Positions 56,476-64,000 of a stretch of DNA of 64,000 nt are shown piece after piece. The first letter of the stretch is position 1. Every line of letters starts with the position of its first letter. The DNA is from Batkoa obscura (lineage: Eukaryota > Entomophthoromycota > Entomophthoromycetes > Entomophthorales > Batkoaceae): NCBI GenBank assembly GCA_030770535.1, contig JASVEC010000008.1:310001-374000 (forward strand), written 5' to 3'. Both the position numbers and the translations under genes were made by a program. The notes under the pieces are model-generated. The model ran no database searches and was not told where the DNA came from. It saw only the letters and a list, made by a program, of their open reading frames with translations.

Positions 56476-56984
56476 ATGGGAATTCTAATAGACGTCAGCT
56501 CTTCCCGTCGTAAGTCTCGTAAGGCTCACTTTACCGCCCCATCTCATCTTCGTCAAAAACTCATGAGCGCTACCCTTGCCAAGGATCTCCGTGAAAAATA
56601 TAACGTAAGTTTTATTTTAAATGGGTTATAACCTATAAAAGATTAAACTGAATTTCTAAAAGCTAACTTAAAGGTTCGTTCAGCTCCAATTCGTGTTGAT
56701 GACGAAGTTAAAATTATGACTGGTGCTCATAAAGGTAGAGACGGTAAAGTTATTCAAGTTTATCGTAAAAGATATGTTATCTACATTGAGCGTCTTACTC
56801 GTGATAAAGTTAATGGTAAGGAATTTTTGAAATTATTTTATGAAAAAGTATTAATGATTTAGGTGCCTCTGTAAACATTGGTGTCCACCCATCTAACTGC
56901 CAAATCACCAAGCTTAAGCTTGATAAAGATCGTCTTGCTATGTTAGCTCGTCGTGACCGTACTGTTTACAACAAATCTGCTTAA
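56476..56984 (+). CDS. RPL26: 60S ribosomal protein L26 (uL24)
   Basis: Binds 25S/28S rRNA near the peptide exit tunnel of the large subunit. Exons 56476-56604, 56674-56815 and 56863-56984 close at 130 aa, close to the usual length. The sequence is unmistakable: [34 protein letters not shown], then [40 protein letters not shown], and [20 protein letters not shown]. The KOW motif is in exon 2. The start MGILID replaces the common MKFN-x-D at the same length; an alternative is a short upstream exon joined at CTAATAG (56491), which would change only the first few residues. Codon use is GC-richer than in neighbouring genes, as expected for a highly expressed gene. Confidence 0.96.
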
Positions 56985-58849
56985 ATATAATCGGAATAAA
57001 AAAGGATTTTAATTTATTATAATGACCATTCATTATATGTTAAATGGAACATAAGAATGAGCAATTTTTCAAGTTTTAAATTAGGTAATTTCACAAGAAT
57101 GTAATATTTTTAGGGACTGTTTGTCTTGATAATCTACATACATATGAAGTTTAAAGGAGGATTTAATGCGAAAAAATTAGCTCATACACCAAAAATAAAT
57201 ATAACAAAAGTAATGACAAAGCGATAATACAAAACGAAGCATTAAAGTCATAAATTTGGAATCATACGATTTTATTCATTCAAAAGTATGTTTTTTAAAG
57301 TCCAATATATATATATTATAATATAAATTTGCATTAAGCAAATACAGGAGAAAATTAAAATTATTTTAGCATGACTGTGAAAAGCTTATTTTATTGATCT
57401 AATAAACTGACATCTAGAGTAAAGGTTCAGAGTTAAAGGATGAGTATTTTCTCAGCTCACTTGCTTTTTATAAAACTGTTTAAATGAATTTAAATAAAGT
57501 ATTATATTGTTTAAAAGGTTAATTTTATTTTTTTTGGTTCCTTCAAACTGCAATGAATATGAAGTATGGCAGCTAAAGTAGATAGAAAAATGTGAGTTCT
57601 AAACTTTGTTTAATCTGAATACTAGCATTCTATTATTTTTTATTATTAAAATTAAGTTTATCAATACTACTACGATAAATATTTGCTTTATTACTAATGT
57701 TATTAACAAAATATTCATAGGACAAAATTGCTATATAGGTAGGTAAGTTTATACTGCAGGATCTCAAAAGTCAAACAAAGTCATAGGATAAATAACAGGT
57801 ATAAACCATTGCATATGAATTCCTCAATTCACATCAAAGGTGAAAGAACGCTGAAACAAAAAAGGCATCCAAAATATAATGTACTGATTAAAACTATGTT
57901 TCCATACAAAAATAATAAAAAATGCTTAAACTTAATACATCTTTATTCTTGTCTTAGTTATTTTAAATACTGCTTTATTATTATTAATATAAAAGTTATA
58001 TTTTTTATAATCCATAAACATCAGAATGTTTTACGTTTCATCACTGTTCACTTTATAAAACAAAAAAGTTAAAAATTTATTAGAAATTGAAACAAAGACA
58101 ATAGGGATTATATTTTACTATTTTTATATACAATAACGATGGTCTACAATATCACTTTATAATAAACTATTATTTTGTTATAAAAGCAATGTTAAATGGT
58201 ATTTTTTATGATTGTATGTATAAATATCTAGAACAGTGTTTAATATTGTTAACATTCTACACCTGGAGATAAAACTAAGTTTATCAAGAAACAAATTTAA
58301 AAAAATTATAACCCTCTCAATTTCTAACAAACTTTAGATCTTTATAAACTAAAGCTCTTATAATTTATTAGTTGTAAAGTTTAATCATTTTATATAAATC
58401 ATTAAAATAATGGAAGCTAAGGTTCTCTAAATGCTTACTTGTTTTATTAGCATCATAGGAGAATATTTATGACGCGAATAAAGTCACTTAATAAATTAGA
58501 CTTTCATTTTTTATAGTACAAATGTTCATTTTTTCATACTCATATACTATAAATCATATAATATGAGTTAAAAATATTTTATATTTTGAAACACTATCAT
58601 TTAATATTTTGTATATTAAGTTTTTGTGTAATCAATAATTTTAAATTAAAAATAAAATTCCAACTTTTTAACTTAGTTTTAAGGCTTAACCTGGACCATT
58701 CAATTTGAAACGAATTAGGGGCACATGATCCCATAAGAATGGAGATCAGGCAGGAAGTATTACTAAATTAAGTTAAGCACCTTAAACATCAGTTAAATCG
58801 AGGGTGAAATGATCAGGTAAATGGAGCTAAACAGCAAAATTATTCTTTA
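56985..58849. other. intergenic, no gene supported
   Basis: 1.9 kb of AT-rich DNA between RPL26 and the FYR gene. An 87-aa open frame at 57809-58072 turns into poly-Ile/Phe/Lys and shows no domain. No RNA gene was recognised. Confidence 0.45.
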
Positions 58850-60722
58850 ATGTCTAAGTTACATCAAAAAAGTTTAAATAAAGATATCTACTATGAGAAG
58901 TATAAAACGACTAAAAGTAGAATCAAAGAGGTTGAAAAGGTAACTAAAAATTAGAAATAATGACAAGTTGTTAATGAAATTGCTAGGAAAACGAAGGAGC
59001 TCTTACTGAATTAGACATCCTTAATAAGGAGATAAAAAAGTTAAGGAGGTTGAATAAGTAAGATATTTAGTTGCTATATAAGCTTAAAAACTAAATAAGT
59101 TTAGTAATTGTTTAAATCGACTTGTTGAGCTTAGCAGTAAAGAGGATGAAAAAGAGGACAGAACCACAAGCGATGAAGAAGAGATTGAAAAGCCAGTTAC
59201 AGAGGATAAAGATACGAATGATGACCCCAACTTAAAGCACTTCATCTCAAGGAAGCCTAACAATATAAACCTAAATGATTGGTTAAGCATGTATAAAGGC
59301 AGAAACGAAGCAATGATGCAATCTCGTCCTCAGTTACCTCCTAATCAAGCGTTCTATCCCATACCTAACTCTATGCACTATACTCCTCAAGAAGCTGTTG
59401 ATATGAGAATAAGATATGAGCAGAACTTAAGAAGGCAAAACGAGATAAAATTTCAAATGATGAACGGCGAAAGAATGAGACAACACATAGCTGAAAACGG
59501 TCAAGTGAGGGATCCATATTTAAGATATCCAAATGGAATGCATCCTGGTGGAATGCAGCATCCTCAGGTTAGGAATCCAGTAGTGGTACATGGGGATTCT
59601 CAAGGAGCTATCCGAAGAACGGAAGTAAGAGAAGAAGGTTACCGACCATACCCGTATCCACATCCAAGTCATGCCCAAAGAGAAGCTTATGTATCAATGC
59701 AACATAGACCTATGATGGATCAAGAAAGGTTGAGGCAAATGCATCATGTCCCAGGACCAGCTCCGAGTAGAGAGCAGTTTCATTCTATGAAAGAAGCTTC
59801 AATGATGCAAAATGAAAGAAACATGATAATGAATGCCATGGCGCCACCACCATTTAGCGAACGCGATATCAGTTATAATGCAATGAGACCACATCAAAGT
59901 AGAGATAATATAGGATTAAACTCTTATTATAGTGACAGATTTAGAATGCCTCAAGATAAAAGGTATGTAGATATGCGTAATCCAATGGCATACGGTATGG
60001 CTTATCCAAGGCCAGCTAACCCACCACCAGTTAGCTCAGTACCAGTTCAATATCAACAATACGTGGCAAGAACGACAGCAAATTTACAAAACCCACCACT
60101 ACCGGTTACCAATGCTCAACCAATAAACAATCCTAATCTTACTACAAACCCATACAATGCACAACCAGCTACTATAACTAATAAAGCAGTAAAACCAAGG
60201 AGGGTACAACCTGTACCAAAAGATAAAGATGGAAATATCAAACTTCCATTACAGATGAGTATATTTACTGTGTTAGATTTAGGGCGTATTGAGTATGAAA
60301 AACCAGGATATCATAGTAATAGATACCTTTATCCAATTGGTTTTAAAATACAAAGGTATTATAAGTCTACAATTGACCCAGAAGGAAATTCTGTTTATAC
60401 ACTTACTATACTGGAAGGCCGACTTGGGCCTAAGTTTCAATTAGAAGCTCAAGACAGCGGTGAAATATTTCATTCAGAAACATTATCTGGGGCTTGGGGA
60501 CAGGTAATTAAACTTGCTAATAATATACGTAAAGTACAAGTCAATAGCTCTGGGTCTGGACCTGAGCTTTCTGGGTTTGCGCATGCTACGATTTCTTGGA
60601 TGCTACAATCATTAAAAAATGCAGAAAAATGTAAGCAGTATATTTGGCAAGAGTTTGAGCCCATGGCATTCAATAATATTCCAATAAACCGTGGTCTAGC
60701 TCCCCCTCTTCCTAAGAAATAA
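58850..60722 (+). CDS. FYRN/FYRC-domain nuclear protein (TBRG1-like)
   Basis: FY-rich domains occur in chromatin proteins such as MLL/Trithorax and TBRG1 and mediate chromatin or partner binding. Three exons, 58850-58939, 58987-59057 and 59105-60722, close at 592 aa. Two small 5' exons restore a continuous heptad-rich N-terminus: EKYKTTKSRIKEVEK, ENEGALTELDILNKEIKKLR, CLNRLVELSS, followed by an acidic stretch. A long low-complexity middle rich in Met, Pro, Gln and Arg (MRPHQSRDNIGLNSYYSDRF) leads to the C-terminal FYRN, with DLGRIEYEKPGYHSNRYLYP then GFKIQRYYKSTIDPEGNSVY, and FYRC, with SGFAHATISWMLQSLKNAEK. No SET or PHD domain is present, which favours a TBRG1-like protein over a methyltransferase. 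The true start could be earlier if another upstream exon exists. Confidence 0.85.
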
Positions 60723-60962
60723 ATTTGATTTATTGCCAATATTCTTACACATCACACAAGGATATTTTATATGACCAAAAAAATTGTAATAAAACTATTT
60801 TAGTATTTTTTAAATAATGTATAAATTTCAAATTAAGTATGCTATATTATATTAAAAATGAAAAAACAATAACAAAAAGTAAAATATTTTTAATAATTAC
60901 AATTATTTTCAATTTGAATTATATTAAAGATAAATGAAATACTTGAAGTATAAAATTAAAGA
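60723..60962. other. convergent intergenic gap
   Basis: The 240-bp AT-rich gap between two convergent genes. It must hold both 3' ends. Confidence 0.5.
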
Positions 60963-63132
60963 TTATGCTTGGCTTTCAATTTGGAATATACTAGGCTTAC
61001 GAGATTGAATAAAAGTCATAAATGCATAGACAATAGAAGATAAAACAGCCAATGTAACGGTCATGATTGTAATCCAATCTACTGCATCATCAGTTCTCGT
61101 TAAGGATTGAGACATAGCTGCTTTGACAATAGGATTCGGAAGGCTTGATAAAACACTTGGTTTCCCCATACCAGCAAGGTTATCAGTATAAACTTTAGAT
61201 AATACATCAGAAAATGGAACGTTGGAATCAAACGAATTGATCTTATTATTAGCATCTGAATTCTCAGATATGTATTTAGTTATATCCAAGTTCCTAAGTA
61301 GAACACTTCTTGCTAATTTATTAGGATCATTTCTAACAATGTCATCAATAGTTCTCTTAACATCAATAGCCAATGTTTCAGATTTATCATCTTTGATAGT
61401 AGAAATACAAATATAAACTAAGACTGACTGGTCTGATTCAATTTTAGAAGGATTATTAGGTTGAATCTTAAGGATGCTAAAAATCTCTTTGCCATACTCA
61501 CTGATATAATCAAGATCTTGTGGGATAGTATTCATCACGTATTTAGATGCTGAGATATCAGTAATTAACTTCTTGTAGCTAACATTATTCAATTTGATTC
61601 TAAATACTAAGCCCCCTTCATTATTACTTGACTTAAGATCTGTTCCAATAATAAATTGTGGGCTATCTGGTGGAAGTACTTCAGGATCAATTGAGCTTAC
61701 GTTTTTAGAAAAATCATCACTACTAGAAGTTGGTTTACTTTTACTTGAAGAATCAGTTAAAGTAAAAGAATCAGGAAGATAGGTGGGAATAGCCAATGTG
61801 TAAGCTCTAAAGCTAGTAGATGGAGTCGGTGATCCCTGTCTTTGAGTTTCGGAAGCTGTATTCACTTGCTCAAAGTTGACCAAAAACTCTTTAACTGGCT
61901 CTTGAGTTGGAGTTGCAACAGGGGCTTGAGGTACAGTACTACTTTGTATAGGGGTTGAAGCTGAAGGGGGGATGGAAGTCTTGGATGTTGAGATAGGAAT
62001 GAGTGAAATTTGATAGCTTGGTGTGGGAGTAGAAGTTGGAGGTGGAGGTGGAGGTGGAGTAGTTGGTTCTGGAGTTGGTTCTGAAGTTGGTTCTGAAGTT
62101 TGAGAGCTTTCAGTCGATTCTGTACTTGATGTAAAGGTTGATGTAGATAATGAGGCATTTGTTGATCTAGTATTGCTAGTAGATGAGCCATTGCTTGTCT
62201 TAGTTGAGTTGGAGCTTGGTCTACTAAGTGAGCTAACTACAGTCTTAGATGATACTATGCTCGTTTTACTAGATGAGCTTGTACTAGTGGACTCGGCTTT
62301 GGAATTTGAAATAGATGTTTTGATAGAAGATAAAGTAGTTTTTTCACTGGAAGATGAAATAATACCTGTTGATACAAAGGTGGTGTTTGATGTAGTTTGT
62401 GTAGGTAAAAGTGTTTGTGTTGTTGATGAAAGAGTTGGAGAGAATTTAGTAGTAATTGGGTTAGATGAACTAGGCATAGTCAAAGTAGAGCTATAATCAG
62501 TATCAGTAGATGGACTTGTGGGTCCAGATGTTCTGGTACTTGTAACTACGTCGGCTTGAGTATTTGAAGTGGGCCTTTGAGTAGAAATGTTGGTTGGGGG
62601 AAGAGAAGAATCGATAGGTGAGGACACAGTTGGCGATGAATAACTTGATTCTGTATCTTGAGTTGTTTTAGTAGGAAGCTCTGACAGAGTATAAGTTGCA
62701 GAAGCACTAGTATTAGTTTTAGCTGGTGCTTGGCTTTGAGTTTCTGTAAGGGTACCAATGGGTATGTCTCGTGACGAGGTAACTGAAGGTGAAAAGAAGG
62801 TAGAGGAAACAATGGAGCTACCAGCAGTCTCATTAGCTTCACTTGAACTAAATGAATTAGTACTGGATGATCTGTTTAGAGTTTGAGTGAAATTTGGGGT
62901 GGTAAAAGCACTTTCAGCTTTGCTTGAGCTAAAGGAAGTGGTACTGGAAGGTTTACTTAAAGTTGGAGTACTAACAGTACTTACAATATCACTTGACTCA
63001 GGAATATTGGTTTCAAATGATCTACTTAAAGTTGGAATAGTAAAAGTACTCTCAGCCTCACTAGACTTAGAAATACTAGTCTCGGAGGATCTAGTAAAAG
63101 TTGGAACGAAAGTTGAGGTGTCAATAGGTCTT

Positions 63133-63163
<31 letters not shown>

Positions 63164-63387
63164 CACTTGAGCTAAGGAAAGTGGTACTGGAAGGCCTGCT
63201 AAAAGTTTGAGTAAAGGTTGGGCTAGTAAAAGTGCTTTCAATATCGCTTGACTCAGGAATATTGGTTTCAAATGATCTACTTAAAGTTGGAATAGTAAAA
63301 GTACTCTCAGCCTCACTAGACTTAGAAATACTAGTCTCGGAGGATCTAGTAAAAGTTGGAACGAAAGTTGAGGTGTCAATAGGTCTT

Positions 63388-63418
<31 letters not shown>

Positions 63419-63642
63419 CACTTGAGCTAAGGAAAGTGGTACTGGAAGGCCTGCTAAAAGTTTGAGTAAAGGTTGGGCTAGTAAAAGTGCTTTCAATATC
63501 GCTTGACTCAGGAATATTGGTTTCAAATGATCTACTTAAAGTTGGAATAGTAAAAGTACTCTCAGCCTCACTAGACTTAGAAATACTAGTCTCGGAGGAT
63601 CTAGTAAAAGTTGGAACGAAAGTTGAGGTGTCAATAGGTCTT

Positions 63643-63679
<37 letters not shown>

Positions 63680-64000
63680 CACTTGAGCTAAGGAAAGTGG
63701 TACTGGAAGGCCTGCTAAAAGTTTGAGTAAAGGTTGGGCTAGTAAAAGTGCTTTCAATATCACTAGACTTAGATATACTAATCTCAGAGGATCTAGTGAA
63801 AGTTGGGGTGGTAAAAGTACTTTCAACTTCGCTTGAACTAAAGGAAGTGGTACCAAAAGATCTGCTTAAAGTTGAAGTTGAAGTAGTATCAATACTTTCT
63901 CTTTGACTAGAGGTGGTAAAAGTAGTTTCGAATGAAAGATCAGTTTTTGGAATAATGACATTACTTTCAACTTTACTTGAGCTAGAGAATGTAGTTTCCA
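60963..64000 (-). CDS. mucin-like, single-pass membrane protein with tandem repeats (5' end outside window)
   Basis: One uninterrupted minus-strand frame runs from the stop at 60963 to the window edge, over 1,000 residues; the start lies beyond 64000. Most is Ser/Thr/Pro-rich and probably heavily O-glycosylated. Three near-identical 85-residue units (255 bp, about 63760-63000) read RPIDTSTFVPTFTRSSET, SISKSSEAESTFTIPTLSRS, NIPESSDIESTFTSPTFTQT, each ending in a Ser-Glu dipeptide run. Flanking units are diverged. A Pro tract (TPEPTTPPPPPPPTSTP) leads to a less biased ~220-residue domain (PQFIIGTDLKSSNNEGGLVF; YVMNTIPQDLDYISEYGKEI) and one membrane helix, WITIMTVTLAVLSSIVYAFM, with a short basic tail. 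It is probably a cell-surface adhesin or sensor. No family was recognised. Confidence 0.8.
63000..63765. repeat. three 255-bp tandem repeats in the mucin-like gene
   Basis: The sentinel phrase TCAATAGGTCTTTCAC begins at 63121, 63376 and 63631, exactly 255 bp apart. Units are almost identical except for the number of CTTTCA hexamers (Ser-Glu codons), so they arose by recent unequal exchange. Confidence 0.95.

Noticed and set aside
57809-58072. 87-aa open frame upstream of the FYR gene
   Set aside because: No domain or splice support was seen, and it ends in low-complexity Ile/Phe/Lys.
62887-63856. Plus- and minus-strand open frames with repetitive Leu/Val or Leu/Pro sequence
   Set aside because: They are shadows of the mucin-like repeats in other frames; only the Ser/Thr frame continues through the whole gene.

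Overview
The window is nuclear DNA from a very AT-rich fungus. The evidence is short GT-AG introns (about 41-92 nt), two Zn2Cys6 zinc-cluster regulators with a fungal-type middle region plus a broken third, a SAPS-domain PP6 subunit, a BSD2/NDFIP protein and a Ty3/gypsy element. Secreted trypsins in tandem, in an AT-rich genome full of transposons, suggest an early-diverging, insect-associated lineage such as Entomophthorales/Conidiobolus. That placement is inference only.

Layout. 0-4.4 kb: repeats, a solo LTR and a broken zinc-cluster gene. 4.7-8.2 kb: two tandem trypsin genes, each with one intron at the same place. 8.3-9.4 kb: a BSD2/NDFIP-like adaptor with a repeat and a perfect hairpin upstream. 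11-16.2 kb: a gene graveyard with a nearly intact profilin, profilin fragments and an unrecognised decayed gene. 17.3-19.3 kb: a zinc-cluster regulator. 19.7-22.6 kb: a decayed DNA transposon (copy C) riddled with insertions. 22.8-36.5 kb: a housekeeping block of PRCC-like protein, MDP-1-like phosphatase, DIS3/RRP44, a DUF4272-like mitochondrial protein, another broken profilin and a SAPS protein. 38.0-40.1 kb: a second intact zinc-cluster regulator with a 13-nt microexon. 41.0-53.75 kb: a Russian-doll transposon cluster. 55-55.9 kb: a small TIR element. 56.5-57.0 kb: ribosomal protein uL24 (RPL26). 58.85-60.7 kb: an FYRN/FYRC protein. 60.96 kb to the edge: a Ser/Thr-rich, membrane-anchored mucin-like protein with 85-residue tandem repeats.

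Repeats. Three families dominate. (1) About nineteen ~100-bp MITEs with TGGGGRTGT termini flanked by TA. (2) A DDE-type DNA transposon, present as three copies, whose termini begin with the same bases and which probably mobilised the MITEs. (3) A Ty3/gypsy LTR element, present as one young full-length copy with identical 468-bp LTRs plus five solo LTRs, with 4-bp target duplications. The strongest structural result is the nest at 41.0-53.75 kb. Transposon copy B was split by the gypsy element, by copy A of its own family (which itself carries two solo LTRs), and by four MITEs. Every breakpoint can be read because copies A, B and C align across it.

I spliced the multi-exon genes by hand; reading frames close exactly in every host gene called intact. 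No tRNA, rRNA or CRISPR array was recognised.
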